Below are positions 8,319 through 19,404 of a stretch of 64,000 bases of DNA, piece by piece. The notes below the pieces were generated by a model. That model ran no database searches, was not told the origin of the DNA, and worked only from the letters and a program-made list of their open reading frames with translations. Made by a program: the position numbers and the translations under genes. Positions within the stretch are counted from its first letter, which is position 1. The number at the start of each line of letters is the position of its first letter. This DNA comes from BS150m-G50 sp964517435 (GTDB lineage Bacteria; CAIWAD01; BS150m-G50). Location of the stretch: contig CAZFEC010000002.1 in the NCBI GenBank assembly GCA_964517435.1, positions 1 through 64,000 on the forward strand. The letters are read 5' to 3'.

Positions 8319-9340
8319 TCATTCTCGGCATTGAATCCTCCTGTGATGAAACCGCCGCTGCGCTGCTCGCCGACGATCGCGTACTCGCCGCGCAGGTCCG
8401 CACTCAGACCATCCACTCCGATTTCGGCGGGGTGGTGCCGGAGATCGCCTCCCGCGAGCACATCCGCGTCATCGACCGCGTCGTGCGGGAGACGCTTGCC
8501 CGGAGCGGCAAGGGATTGGCGGAGGTGGAGCTGGTCGCTGCCACGCGCGGTCCCGGACTGCTGGGCGCCCTCCTGGTCGGTTACCATTTCGCCAGGGGAC
8601 TGGCTCTGCGTCGGGGGCTGCCCTTCGTCGCCGTCAATCATATGGAAGGCCACATCTATGCCAGTTATCTGGACGGCTGCCATCCCCGCTATCCGGCGCT
8701 GATCCTGATCGTGTCGGGCGGGCACACCCAGCTGGTGCTGTTCGAGGAGCAGCATCGCTACCGTCTGCTCGGCGAAACCCGGGACGATGCCGCCGGCGAA
8801 GCTTTCGATAAGGGAGCCAAAATCCTGGGGCTCGGTTACCCCGGCGGCCCGGTCATCGCCGCCCGGGCGGAGCAGGGCGATCCGGCCGCTGTCGACTTCC
8901 CCCGCGGCATGCTGCGTTCCGGCAACTACGAGTTCAGTTTCTCCGGCCTGAAGACCGCCCTGCTGCATCATGTGCGCTCGTTGACGCCGGAACAACTGGA
9001 CGCAGGTCTGCCGGATATCGCCGCCAGCTACCAGGAAGCGATCGTCGATGTGCTGGTACGGAAAACCACGCGGGCTCTGCGGGAATATCCGGTGCGCCAG
9101 CTGCTATTGGCCGGCGGGGTGGCCGCCAACCGGCGCCTGCGGGAGTGCATCGCTCCCGCCGCTGAGTGGGTGGAAGAGCTGATTCTGCCGGAGCCCGCCT
9201 ATTGTACCGACAACGCCGTCATGATCGCCCGCGCGGGATTGGCGCGCTACCAGACCGATGGCTCCTCCGGGCCCGGCCTGGACGCCAGTCCCTGCCTGCC
9301 GCTGGAAATGTTCGAGCGTGAACCGGGAACTGTGCCATGA
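8315..9340 (+). CDS. tsaD: tRNA N6-adenosine threonylcarbamoyltransferase
   Basis: Transfers threonylcarbamoyl from TsaB-bound intermediate to A37 of ANN-decoding tRNAs (t6A synthesis). The protein is 341 residues, normal length. Hallmarks: N-terminal ESSCDETAAALL, the metal-binding HMEGH (HxxxH) at ~109, the VSGGHTQL loop, and LAGGVAANRRLR (~262) with DNAVMIA near the end. The ATG at 8315 overlaps the upstream stop, and its own stop overlaps the next start at 9337, so it is translationally coupled on both sides. Essential in most bacteria. Confidence 0.97.
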   Translation: MIILGIESSCDETAAALLADDRVLAAQVRTQTIHSDFGGVVPEIASREHIRVIDRVVRETLARSGKGLAEVELVAATRGPGLLGALLVGYHFARGLALRRGLPFVAVNHMEGHIYASYLDGCHPRYPALILIVSGGHTQLVLFEEQHRYRLLGETRDDAAGEAFDKGAKILGLGYPGGPVIAARAEQGDPAAVDFPRGMLRSGNYEFSFSGLKTALLHHVRSLTPEQLDAGLPDIAASYQEAIVDVLVRKTTRALREYPVRQLLLAGGVAANRRLRECIAPAAEWVEELILPEPAYCTDNAVMIARAGLARYQTDGSSGPGLDASPCLPLEMFEREPGTVP

Positions 9341-11424
9341 GCGAACTCTCCCTGATCTGGTCGGGGGCGGCCCGTTGGTTCTGGCTGGCACTGCCGCTGT
9401 TGCTGCTGGTGGCCTGGTGGAGCTACCGCCGCACGGTACCCGCCCTCTCCGGGCCACTGCGGTGGCTGCTCACCCTGCTGCGGTTTCTCGCACTGACGCT
9501 GATCCTCTTCCTGCTCTGGAACCCGGTGCTGCAGATCGCGCATCGCTTCCAGCGACCGCCGGAGACGGCGATCGTGATCGACGCCTCCCTCTCGATGGCT
9601 TTCCCCGCCGCCAAAACCGACTCGACGCGACTCTGGCTGGAGCGGCTGACGGAGCCGTTGCGGGGGACTTACCTCACCTACTTCGCCGCCGGCGACACCC
9701 TGGTGTCGCTGGGGGAATCACCACCGGAGACGCTCAGCTGCCGGCAGCCCGCGACCGACCTGGCGCAGGCGTTGCGACAGGTGCAGGCGTTCTACGGTGA
9801 ACGCAACCTCCAGGTGGTGGTACTGCTGTCCGACGGCGCCGTCAACCGGGGCGTAGAACCGGCGCGGGTGCTGCTGCCGGGAGTGGCGGTCTACACCGTC
9901 GGTATCGGTGACACCCTGGCACCCGCCGACGCCCTGTTGACCCGACTCGAAGTCGATCCGGTGCTGACACTGGGTGACACCGCCCGGGTACAGGTGACCG
10001 TCGCCGCGCGGAACCTCACCGGCGAACCAGGGGAGGTGCGACTCACGCTGGGCGGGGAGACTATCGCCCGGCGCCGGCTGCTGCTGCCGGCCGCCGAGTT
10101 TCCCCTGCATCTCGAGTTCCCTCTGGCGCCGCAGCGGCCGGGGCGCCTGAAACTGCGCGCCGCCCTGGTCACCGATCGAGAGGAGGAGACCAACCTCAAC
10201 AACAGCCTGGCGGAGTTTATCGAGATCCGTGAGAACCGCCGCCGGGTGCGGCTGATCGCCGGCGCTCCCTCCTTCGATCTGGAGATGATCTCTCTCGTCC
10301 TGAACCGGAGCCGTGAGATCGAGCTGGAGACCTGGCTCCTGAACCCCGGTTTCCGTATCCCTGCTGCACCGCCGGCGGATCTGTATATCCTGATCGATCT
10401 GCCGCTGCCGGGCGGCGACGCGACGCTCTACGCGGACCTCGCGGAACAGTGGGCCGGCCAATCCTGCTTCTGGATCCCGGGTCCGGCGGTTGACCGCGGG
10501 CGTCTGGCGGAACTCGCCGGCTGGCCGCAGCTTGATGCCCGCGAAGACGTGGTCACGGTTCCGGCCCAACCCGCCCGGGTCCATCCGGTCCTGGGCGATG
10601 AACCGGCCCTGGCGGTCCTGCAGCTGCGCTGGCGGAATCTGCCGCCGGTACTGGCGCTGTATCCGCCGCTGGAGCCGCTCCCCGCGAGTCAATCCCTGCT
10701 CACCGACCTTACCGATCCGGCCCGGGCGCTGCTGGTGGTGCAATCACCGCCGGGAGCACCCCGCCGCGGCTGGCTCCTGGTGCGCGACACCTGGAAGTGG
10801 CATCTGCAGATGCAGGGCCTGGAACCGGGAAACAGCCTTTATGCCGATCTCTGGCTGGAACTGGTGCGCTGGCTGACGGTGCCCCGGGCCGATCAGCCGC
10901 TGCAGGTTGCACCGGCTCAGGCGATCTTCCAGGAGAACCAGCCGGTCCGTTTTGACGCGCAGGTCTTCAACTCCAGCCGCCAGCCCGCCGCCGGCGCGGA
11001 TCTGATCCTGCATATCGCCTCCGATTCCCTGCAGGAGAACTACCGGCTGGTCGACCACGGCGGCGGCCGCTACGGCGCGGACCTGGGTATGCTGCCGGCA
11101 GGCGATTACCATTACCGGGCCGGCGGACGGCGCGGTGATTACACCCTGCCGGAGGTCACCGGCGGCTTTGCGGTGGAGCCGTTCAGCGTGGAGTACCGCA
11201 ATCCTGCCCTGGTACCGGGACCGCTGCGACGGCTGGCCGTGGTCAGCGGCGGTGCGTATCTGAATGAAGCCGCGACCGGCTGGTCCGATCAACTGCTGTT
11301 TTACAGCCAGGTCAGCGAGACCTCGGAACAGCACCTCCTGCGGAACAAATGGCTGCTGCTGGGCGTCATACTGGTGCTGCTCAGCCTGGAGTGGTTCCTG
11401 CGCAAGTACTTCCACCTGTTGTAA
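9337..11424 (+). CDS. Membrane protein with von Willebrand A domain
   Basis: A 695-residue protein with two N-terminal membrane helices (~15-33 and ~42-64), then a VWA domain opening with AIVIDASLSM (~77-86, a DxSxS MIDAS metal site) and continuing with VVLLSDGAVNRG. Beta-rich domains and a single C-terminal helix (~670-690, LLLGVILVLLSLEWFL) follow. The layout matches BatA-like or glutamine-amidotransferase-like membrane VWA proteins that in many Gram-negatives sit in operons with MoxR ATPases; no MoxR gene is nearby here. The start overlaps the tsaD stop. The role is unknown; adhesion or envelope surveillance is conceivable. Confidence 0.8.
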   Translation: MSELSLIWSGAARWFWLALPLLLLVAWWSYRRTVPALSGPLRWLLTLLRFLALTLILFLLWNPVLQIAHRFQRPPETAIVIDASLSMAFPAAKTDSTRLWLERLTEPLRGTYLTYFAAGDTLVSLGESPPETLSCRQPATDLAQALRQVQAFYGERNLQVVVLLSDGAVNRGVEPARVLLPGVAVYTVGIGDTLAPADALLTRLEVDPVLTLGDTARVQVTVAARNLTGEPGEVRLTLGGETIARRRLLLPAAEFPLHLEFPLAPQRPGRLKLRAALVTDREEETNLNNSLAEFIEIRENRRRVRLIAGAPSFDLEMISLVLNRSREIELETWLLNPGFRIPAAPPADLYILIDLPLPGGDATLYADLAEQWAGQSCFWIPGPAVDRGRLAELAGWPQLDAREDVVTVPAQPARVHPVLGDEPALAVLQLRWRNLPPVLALYPPLEPLPASQSLLTDLTDPARALLVVQSPPGAPRRGWLLVRDTWKWHLQMQGLEPGNSLYADLWLELVRWLTVPRADQPLQVAPAQAIFQENQPVRFDAQVFNSSRQPAAGADLILHIASDSLQENYRLVDHGGGRYGADLGMLPAGDYHYRAGGRRGDYTLPEVTGGFAVEPFSVEYRNPALVPGPLRRLAVVSGGAYLNEAATGWSDQLLFYSQVSETSEQHLLRNKWLLLGVILVLLSLEWFLRKYFHLL

Positions 11425-11476
11425 TCGCAGCCGGCTCTCACAACCATCCCCCCCTCTCCCGCCCGGAAAGGAATCG

Positions 11477-13123
11477 GTGCCTCATATCAGAACCGCGCTA
11501 CCGGGGCTGTTCACGGCGTCGCTCCTGCTCTCCGGTCAATCCGCATCGGCCGGCGTGTCGTTGTCCGAAGTGATGGGCGATCCCACCTGCAGCGAATACT
11601 ACACCGAATTCATCGAGCTGTTTTGCACCGGTCCGGACAGCGTCGATCTCGCTGGTTGGAGCATTGCCCTCGAGGGGGACGACGATGCCCTGCAGTTTGA
11701 GCATGGCGGCAGCCGCCTGGGACCGGGCCGGCGGGCTCTTATCCTGGACGCCGGTTATGCCGGGAATTCCGATTGCTATGAAGAACTGATCCCGGACAGC
11801 GTACTGCGATTGACCATCGCGGACGCCGCCTTCGGGCAGAATGGTATTCCCAACAGCCGGACTGTCCGGCTGCAGCTGCTCGACGGGGCGGGGAACAGCA
11901 TAGACGAGATACTCTATCCCGGGCCGGGACCGCCCGGTCATTCCTGGGAACGGATGACTTTCACGCCGGTGGATACGCTCGCCGGTGACTGGTCCCTGCC
12001 GGAACACGGCACCCCCGGTTGTCGCAACAGCGTCGAGCCGGACTCGTTCCAGCTGGGCTGGCAGCTGCGCTCCGCCATCCCACGGCTGCGGCTGTTCAAC
12101 AACGGTCTCCTGCCGCTGGAACAGTTGACGGCTGACCTCAGTGCGTTTTATGCGCAGACGGAGGCCGCGCGCGTCACGTTTGAACTGGACCGGCTGTGTC
12201 CCGGCGATACCGTAGCCCTGGAACCCGGACTGGAGCTGCAGGCGGGTTGGGTCAACCTGTGCCTAGCGCTGCACAGCGGCGCCTGGCGGGATACTTTGAC
12301 GGCGGACTGGTACTGGTCCGGCATCAGCCGGCTGCGGTTCAATGAGATCATGCCGGATCCGGGGCAGCGGGGGCCGGAGTGGCTCGAATTGATCAACGCT
12401 CACTCCGGATTGCCGCTGAACCTGCGGGGCTACCTGCTCGCCGACAACTGCGGGGAGGAACAACGTCCGGTAGTCACATGCGACTGGATTCTGCAGCCGG
12501 ACGAATTGATCGTACTCACCGGTGACGGGGATGCCTTCGCGGCAGAGTGGGGCGATCTGCCCTGTCTGGAGCCGGGCGGCATGCCGCTGCTCGCCAACAC
12601 GGCCGATTGCCTCGATCTGTTCGCACCGGACAGCACTCTACTCGAAACGTTAGGCTGGGATGCTGAATGGCGGATTGAATCCGGCTATTCGATGGAACGT
12701 TACAACCCGTCGCTGGCGAACGATGTCGACGGCTGGAGCCGCTCGCTGGCGGCGGCGGGCGCCACTCCCGCGGCACCGAATTCGATCCGGATCGACTCCC
12801 TGCCGGCAGCACCCGCCCACCGGTTGAGCAGCGATCTGCTGACGCCGGATGGCGACGGCAGGGATGAAGTGCTGGTGATAACTCTGGCGGAAGCGGGCTA
12901 CCATGTCCAACTGCGCGTGCGGGTCTTTACCCTGAGCGGCGTCTGTGTGCGCGAACTGGAGAGCGGCGACTACGGCGCTGCCTTCACCCGGGTCCTATGG
13001 GACGGCCGGGACGATGCCGGCAGGCTGTTGTCGCCGGGTGCCTATGTGTTGCTGACGGAGACCGCCGTGGCGGGGGGGAGCACCTCGCACCGCGAGCGGC
13101 ATGCGGTGGCGTTGTATTACTGA
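11477..13123 (+). CDS. Secreted lamin-tail domain protein
   Basis: Start GTG at 11477 follows GGAAAGGA. Residues 1-26 are a signal peptide ending SASA-G. Two lamin-tail (LTD) domains are visible: LSEVMGDPTCSEYYTEFIEL (from ~27) and RFNEIMPDPGQRGPEWLELI (from ~286). The last ~80 residues (VRVFTLSGVCVRELESG through SPGAYVLLTE) look like a FlgD-type or T9SS-type C-terminal beta domain, suggesting export beyond the outer membrane. Length 548 residues. LTD proteins of this type often occur with secreted nucleases or surface proteins in FCB phyla; no catalytic motif is seen here. It sits 52 bp after the VWA gene and may share its transcript. Confidence 0.8.
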   Translation: MPHIRTALPGLFTASLLLSGQSASAGVSLSEVMGDPTCSEYYTEFIELFCTGPDSVDLAGWSIALEGDDDALQFEHGGSRLGPGRRALILDAGYAGNSDCYEELIPDSVLRLTIADAAFGQNGIPNSRTVRLQLLDGAGNSIDEILYPGPGPPGHSWERMTFTPVDTLAGDWSLPEHGTPGCRNSVEPDSFQLGWQLRSAIPRLRLFNNGLLPLEQLTADLSAFYAQTEAARVTFELDRLCPGDTVALEPGLELQAGWVNLCLALHSGAWRDTLTADWYWSGISRLRFNEIMPDPGQRGPEWLELINAHSGLPLNLRGYLLADNCGEEQRPVVTCDWILQPDELIVLTGDGDAFAAEWGDLPCLEPGGMPLLANTADCLDLFAPDSTLLETLGWDAEWRIESGYSMERYNPSLANDVDGWSRSLAAAGATPAAPNSIRIDSLPAAPAHRLSSDLLTPDGDGRDEVLVITLAEAGYHVQLRVRVFTLSGVCVRELESGDYGAAFTRVLWDGRDDAGRLLSPGAYVLLTETAVAGGSTSHRERHAVALYY

Positions 13124-13288
13124 ACCTAAAACATACCAGCTCTGCGACACACGATTCCGATCCCGATACCGAATTCCGAACCAACTTTCTGCGGTATCGA
13201 TCATCACCAGCGATTGAACTCACATGTCTCAAAAGCTCTACCCAATTCCCCTGGTGCTGTGTAGATTACGGCAAACAGGGAGGCTGTC

Positions 13289-14704
13289 ATGCTCGGAAAG
13301 CTGCTGATCGACGGGAAATGGCTGGCGGGAGAACGGGAGACGGTCATCCGTTCCCCCTGGAACGGCGCTGAAATCGGACGCATGGCGCGGGGCGGACCGG
13401 CAGAAGTGGAAGCGGCCATCACCGCCGCCGACCGTACCGCCAGAGCCTGTGCCGAACTACCGGTTCACGAACGGGCGGCGATCCTGGGCCGGGTGCAGCA
13501 GGGCATCGCCGAACAGGCGGAGGAGTTCGCCCGCCGCCTGGCCCTGGAAGCCGGCAAACCGTTGCGCACCGCCCGGGCGGAGGTGCAGCGCGCCCAGCAC
13601 ACTTTCGAACTGGCGGTCGAGGAGTGCAAACGCTTGTACGGCGAAGTGCTGCCGCTCGATCTGCGGCCCTGGGGCGAAGGCCGCACCGGTTTCCTGATCC
13701 ATGAGCCGCTCGGTCCGATCGCCTCGATCACTCCCTTCAACTTTCCGCTCAACCTGGTGGCGCACAAGCTGGCGCCAGCCATGGCGGCCGGTAACAGCAT
13801 CGTTCACCGTCCCGCTTCGCAGACTCCATTCTGTTCCGTGCTCCTGGCGCAACTGATCGAAGCGGCCGGCTGGCCGGCGGGCGGTTTCAACCTGGTGACC
13901 TGCGATGCGGCGGCCGCCGCGCCCCTGGCGACCGACCCTCGACTCAAGCTGCTCTCCTTTACCGGCAGCCCGGCTGTCGGCTGGCAGCTGCAGAAACAGG
14001 CGGAATGCAAACGGGTGGCGCTGGAGCTGGGAGGAAATGCCGGCGTCATCGTTCATTCCGATTGCGATCTGGCCTATGCCGTTCAGGCCGTAACGGCGGC
14101 GGCATTCGGTTACGCCGGCCAGAGTTGTATCTCGGTCCAGCGGGTCTTCCTGGAGGAAACGGTCAGGCCCGCATTCCAGGAACAGCTGCTGGAACGGGTC
14201 GCCGGACTGGTCTGCGGTGATCCCACCCAGGAAACAACCGATGTCGGGCCCATGATCGATGAAACGGAAGCCAAACGGGCGGAGAGCTGGATCGAGGAAG
14301 CCCTGGCGGATGGAGCTTCACTTCTGGCCGGCGGCCAGCGGGAAGGTTGCCTCCTGACCCCCACGATTCTGACCGATACCAAACCGGAGCAGCAGGTCAA
14401 TGCGCAGGAGATTTTCGCGCCGGTCATGACCCTGGAGTCCTACCACGATTTCGAGGAGGCGGTAGCGAGAGTCGACGATTCCATCTACGGGCTGCAGGCC
14501 GGCGTCTTCACCCGCGACCTGACCCGGATCAAACTGGCGGTAAGCCGCATCAAAACCGGCGGTGTCATCATTAACGATGTTCCGACCTGGCGCATCGATC
14601 ACATGCCCTACGGTGGTGTGAAGGAGTCAGGCAATACCCGCGAGGGTGTCCGTTACGCCCTGCGGGAGATGACTCAGGAGAAATTCGTCGCCGTCCGCTG
14701 GTAG
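13289..14704 (+). CDS. NAD(P)-dependent aldehyde dehydrogenase
   Basis: Oxidises an aldehyde to the acid using NAD(P). Length 471, normal. The oxyanion Asn segment ITPFNFPLN (~148), the general-base Glu in LELGGNAG (~247) and the nucleophile Cys in AGQSCISVQRV (~280) are all present; the cofactor loop SFTGSPAVG is also seen. The GQSCISVQR form is common in the lactaldehyde/phosphonoacetaldehyde/GAPN-like subgroup, but the substrate cannot be fixed from sequence. RBS GGGAGG lies seven bases before the ATG. It stands alone with no pathway genes beside it. Confidence 0.9.
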   Translation: MLGKLLIDGKWLAGERETVIRSPWNGAEIGRMARGGPAEVEAAITAADRTARACAELPVHERAAILGRVQQGIAEQAEEFARRLALEAGKPLRTARAEVQRAQHTFELAVEECKRLYGEVLPLDLRPWGEGRTGFLIHEPLGPIASITPFNFPLNLVAHKLAPAMAAGNSIVHRPASQTPFCSVLLAQLIEAAGWPAGGFNLVTCDAAAAAPLATDPRLKLLSFTGSPAVGWQLQKQAECKRVALELGGNAGVIVHSDCDLAYAVQAVTAAAFGYAGQSCISVQRVFLEETVRPAFQEQLLERVAGLVCGDPTQETTDVGPMIDETEAKRAESWIEEALADGASLLAGGQREGCLLTPTILTDTKPEQQVNAQEIFAPVMTLESYHDFEEAVARVDDSIYGLQAGVFTRDLTRIKLAVSRIKTGGVIINDVPTWRIDHMPYGGVKESGNTREGVRYALREMTQEKFVAVRW

Positions 14705-14750
14705 GGTGCAGCCGGAGGAACCGGCGAATTGCGGTGCCGGCTGGAAAAGC

Positions 14751-14779
14751 TTGTATTTATGCAGCACCCTGTTCATAAT
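14751..14779 (+). promoter_or_regulatory. Possible sigma70-type promoter for tRNA-Ser genes
   Basis: TTGTAT (14751-14756) and CATAAT (14774-14779) are separated by 17 bp, about 97 bp before the first tRNA-Ser. Pattern match only. Confidence 0.3.
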
Positions 14780-14875
14780 TGGTGTCCGGGAAATCCAGTA
14801 CGCTGTCTTGTAAGAGAGCACCGCACCCCGGCCCGGTAGTCCGCGCTCAGCCGCCGGTCAACCGTATGTGTGTCC

Positions 14876-14959
14876 GGAGGACTAGTCCTAATTGGTAAGG
14901 CAGCGGTCTTGAAAACCGCCGGGTTTAGACCCATGGGGGTTCGAGTCCCTCGTCCTCCG
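14876..14959 (+). tRNA. tRNA-Ser (anticodon TGA)
   Basis: The acceptor arms GGAGGAC and GTCCTCC pair fully. The anticodon loop CTTGAAA (anticodon TGA) sits on a GCGGT/ACCGC stem. A long variable arm (GGG-TTTAG-CCC type) and the T-loop GTTCGAGTCC confirm serine identity. The 3' CCA is not encoded. Confidence 0.95.
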
Positions 14960-14969
14960 TTCTTTCCAT

Positions 14970-15059
14970 GGAGAGGTGGCAGAGTGGCTGAATGCGCACG
15001 CCTGCTAAGCGTGAATCGGGGGTTGACCTCGATCCAGGGTTCAAATCCCTGCCTCTCCG
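14970..15059 (+). tRNA. tRNA-Ser (anticodon GCT)
   Basis: Acceptor arms GGAGAGG/CCTCTCC, anticodon loop CTGCTAA (anticodon GCT), long variable arm, T-loop GTTCAAATCC. It lies 10 bp after the TGA isoacceptor, so both are probably processed from one transcript. CCA not encoded. Confidence 0.95.
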
Positions 15060-15065
15060 CTCGCG

Positions 15066-15099
15066 AAAGCCCGTTCCGGCCGCCGGAGCGGGCTTTTCA
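15066..15099 (+). terminator. Rho-independent terminator after tRNA-Ser pair
   Basis: Stem AAAGCCCG...CCGGC / GCCGG...CGGGCTTTT, ending in a T-run, 7 bp after the second tRNA. Confidence 0.8.
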
Positions 15100-15185
15100 T
15101 TACATGATGTGCCGGACGATCCCATGATTTTCGTTTCCGGCCAAGACACAACAGCTTACATTGTCTGACCAACTTGAGGTGAGTC

Positions 15186-16145
15186 ATGCTGAGGATCAGA
15201 CTCTTCGACCACAGCGACAACGATTACCGAGCCATTGTCGACTGTTGGAACAGTAATTTCTCGGATGTTCTGGAAACGGTGGAACAGATGCGCCACCAGG
15301 ATGAAAACCGTGAATCCCACCGTTATCACAATCGGGTGATCGGTGAGTTGGACGGTGAAATCGTGGCCGCCGGTGTTTACTGCGAAACCTGGTGGCAGAA
15401 ACGCGAAGGCAAGCATTTCATCGAGTTGTATACAAAGCCGCAGCACCAGGACAAGGGCTTCGGCAAGGCGATGTACGACTGGATTCTGGCGCAGATGTCC
15501 GACCGGAAGCTGACCATGCTCGCATCCTACACGCGAGACGATCAGGCGCGTGGAATGCGTTTCCTGGAAGACCGCGGCTACAAGCTCGCAATCCGGGAAC
15601 CGGCCTCCCGCCTGGATCTGACGCAGTTTGAAGGCGCTCCTTTTGCGGAAACCATCAAGCGGGTCGCCGAGAGCGGGATCACGATCGAACCGCTCGACGT
15701 GTTGATGGAGAAAGTGGAAGACTGGCAGCGTCTCCTCTTCGACATGCGCTGGCTGGCGATCAAGGATATCCCCGGCACCGATCCCTGGGAGCAGGAGCCC
15801 ATCGAGGAGTGGATCAGAGAAACGCTGGAGAATCCCGAATTCGTGCCGGCGGGACACTTCATCGCGCTTGACGGCGAGAAGTGGGTGGGACTCAGCAATC
15901 TCTGGCCGACCAAGGCCGATCCCGACAAGCTCTGGTACGGCCTGACCGGTGTCGTACCGGACTATCGCCGTCGCGGCATCGCCGTGGCGCTCAAGGTGCG
16001 GGCGGCGGAATACGCGCGCGATCGCGGCTACAAGATTGTCGATACCGACAACGAGGAGAACAACCCGATGTACGGTATCAATATGAAGCTGGGATTCAAG
16101 CCTCTGCCAGCCTGGCTCGGGTACGAGCGCAAGCTGGAGGAGTGA
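15186..16145 (+). CDS. Tandem GNAT-family acetyltransferase
   Basis: A 319-residue protein made of two GNAT folds. The first (~4-140) has the acetyl-CoA loop QHQDKGFGKAM; the second (~165-319) has VVPDYRRRGIAVALK and the C-terminal NMKLGFKPL. Double-GNAT proteins include mycothiol synthase and several uncharacterised acyltransferases. The substrate cannot be inferred. The ATG follows TTGAGGTGAG. It stands between the tRNA terminator and the convergent acpS gene. Confidence 0.85.
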   Translation: MLRIRLFDHSDNDYRAIVDCWNSNFSDVLETVEQMRHQDENRESHRYHNRVIGELDGEIVAAGVYCETWWQKREGKHFIELYTKPQHQDKGFGKAMYDWILAQMSDRKLTMLASYTRDDQARGMRFLEDRGYKLAIREPASRLDLTQFEGAPFAETIKRVAESGITIEPLDVLMEKVEDWQRLLFDMRWLAIKDIPGTDPWEQEPIEEWIRETLENPEFVPAGHFIALDGEKWVGLSNLWPTKADPDKLWYGLTGVVPDYRRRGIAVALKVRAAEYARDRGYKIVDTDNEENNPMYGINMKLGFKPLPAWLGYERKLEE

Positions 16146-16169
16146 ACCGGTGGTTGCGCGGGGGGCTGT

Positions 16170-16520
16170 TCAGACCTCCGTCAATTGCGCCACCGCCATC
16201 ACCTGATCGTCGGGGAAGGTCGCTGTCACCCGGCAGGCGTACCGGGGCGGCAGACGCTCCGCCAGAATACGTACCCTGACCTGCCTGCCGTATACCTGCA
16301 CTTCAATATCGCTTGGGAAAAGCCGTACCAGCCGCCAGGCGGCTTTAATCACCGCCTCCTTCACGACCCACATCAACGCCAGCAGGCGCAGGGATTCGTC
16401 CGCTATCTCCAGCTGCTTCCGTTCCGCTTCCGTGAAGAAGCGCTGCCGGAAAGCTTCCGGCCGCCGCAGCTGCTCAAACCGGGAAATCGCTTCAATATCA
16501 ATACCGATCCCCTGCGTCAC
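16170..16520 (-). CDS. acpS: Holo-[acyl-carrier-protein] synthase (4'-phosphopantetheinyl transferase)
   Basis: Transfers the phosphopantetheine arm from CoA to apo-ACP. 116 residues, matching the AcpS length. Diagnostic segments: GIGIDIEAISRF at the N terminus (metal-binding Asp), RFFTEAERKQLE (~28-40) and MWVVKEAVIKAAW (~50-62, the WxxKEAxxKA motif). It is encoded opposite to its neighbours, convergent with the GNAT gene. No partner fatty-acid genes nearby. The divergence of residues around 70-116 is greater than usual, but the catalytic motifs are intact. Confidence 0.85.
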   Translation of the reverse strand: MTQGIGIDIEAISRFEQLRRPEAFRQRFFTEAERKQLEIADESLRLLALMWVVKEAVIKAAWRLVRLFPSDIEVQVYGRQVRVRILAERLPPRYACRVTATFPDDQVMAVAQLTEV

Positions 16521-16801
16521 CGCTGACTCCTCTTTAGGTTCTGGGTGGTTCGAACTCCTCGGGTTGTATCATACATGATCGGAATCGGAATCGCTATCGG
16601 AATTCGAAAGAAGAATCCTTGAAACCTCATGTGACGTTCATTCGTGGTTTATCGGTATCGGCCTCGGTCTCGGAAATCAAAATCGTATCCCGATTCCGAT
16701 TCCGAATACCGAGTATATCCTCTTCATACTCATTTCTCTTGCATCCAAATACCGCGCCGAGTAAACTTATGGTCTGAAAAATTTGAAGGGGGGTGTGTTA
16801 C
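16521..16801. repeat. Intergenic region with degenerate GATTCC/GGAATC tracts
   Basis: Holds imperfect 6-bp-period runs: ATCGGAATCGGAATCGCTAT near 16580 and, in the opposite orientation, CCCGATTCCGATTCCGAATA near 16688. A similar run is at 13147-13180. No gene is visible; the promoter for rpsU must lie here but no clear hexamers stand out. Confidence 0.5.
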
Positions 16802-16999
16802 TTGCCCTACATTCGAGTACGCGAAGGGGAAACCTTCGAGAGAGCTTTTCGCCGTTTTACCAAGTCCTGCGAGAAGGCGGGGCTGATGGCGGAGTACCGC
16901 AAACATCAGCGCTTCGAGAAGCCGTCTGAGACCCGTAAACGCCAGGAGAATGCGGCGCGGCGGAAGTACCGTAAGCTCAACAGAATGATGAATCGCTAA
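16802..16999 (+). CDS. rpsU: Small ribosomal subunit protein bS21
   Basis: Basic 65-residue protein of the 30S subunit. The core PYIRVREGETFERAFRRF followed by TKSCEKAG matches bS21, and the C terminus is the usual Arg/Lys-rich helix. The start is taken as TTG at 16802 because GAAGGGGGG at 16783-16791 sits at the right distance, and homologues begin MP-x-V-KVRE; the GTG at 16793 is too close to that site. A strong terminator follows directly. It appears monocistronic. Confidence 0.93.
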   Translation: MPYIRVREGETFERAFRRFTKSCEKAGLMAEYRKHQRFEKPSETRKRQENAARRKYRKLNRMMNR

Positions 17000-17004
17000 T
17001 CCCA

Positions 17005-17029
17005 CCCCCCCCGAGCGGGGGGTTTTTTG
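17005..17029 (+). terminator. Rho-independent terminator of rpsU
   Basis: CCCCCC-gagc-GGGGGG stem followed by TTTTTT. Confidence 0.9.
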
Positions 17030-17074
17030 TAAGAGCGGCACCGCTGCCGCTGCCCATTACCTTGTCGAGAGCCG

Positions 17075-17551
17075 ATGCACTGGATTGACTGGCTGCTTCT
17101 GATCTGGCTGGCCTGGTACGCCTGGGAAGGCTACCGTCGCGGGAGCGCCGCCTGGCGGCAACTCCTGGTGATGGTACTGGCGATGACCGCCGCCGGCCTG
17201 GTCTGGAAGTATCTGCTGGCAGCTCTCCTCGGCGCGCTGTCGCCGCTCATTCAGCTGTCCCTGCTCCTGCTGCTGTTCCTGGCGTTTGTTTTCCTGCTGG
17301 GACTCCTGCTGGAGCAATGGTCGCGACTGTGGGGAGGGGAGGAACGGGATTCGCCGGCCGGTTTCTCCGGCCTGGCGGCGGGTTGCTGTAAATGGCTGGC
17401 GCTGCTGATCATTTTTCTGCTGCTGACCCGCCTGCTCAACGGCGATAATCAGCTGGCGCTGTTGCTGCAGCGATCCACCCTGTTGCGTTGGTTCGATCTG
17501 ATCGCCGCCTGGCTGGCTCCGGGGCTGGGCCTGGCCGGTCTGAACGGCTGA
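17075..17551 (+). CDS. CvpA-family membrane protein
   Basis: A 158-residue inner-membrane protein with about four hydrophobic segments (~5-15, 30-50, 55-85, 105-125). The N-terminal pattern WIDWLLLIWLAWYAWEGYRRG corresponds to the colicin V production (CvpA) family start (short helix then GxxRG). CvpA is linked to envelope stress and bile tolerance elsewhere; its biochemical role is unknown. It precedes aspS by 31 bp and is probably cotranscribed. Confidence 0.65.
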   Translation: MHWIDWLLLIWLAWYAWEGYRRGSAAWRQLLVMVLAMTAAGLVWKYLLAALLGALSPLIQLSLLLLLFLAFVFLLGLLLEQWSRLWGGEERDSPAGFSGLAAGCCKWLALLIIFLLLTRLLNGDNQLALLLQRSTLLRWFDLIAAWLAPGLGLAGLNG

Positions 17552-17582
17552 ACCTGGACATAATCCTGTTACGGGAGTAAGC

Positions 17583-19391
<1,809 letters not shown>

Positions 19392-19404
19392 ACCGTCTAA
19401 ATTC

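Noticed and set aside
16561..16580. TTGTATCATACATGATC as another TGTATCAC site
   Set aside because: Reads TGTATCAT, not TGTATCAC; counted as a near miss, as were CGTATCACG at ~21754, 37726 and 39031 that follow from conserved R-I-T codons.
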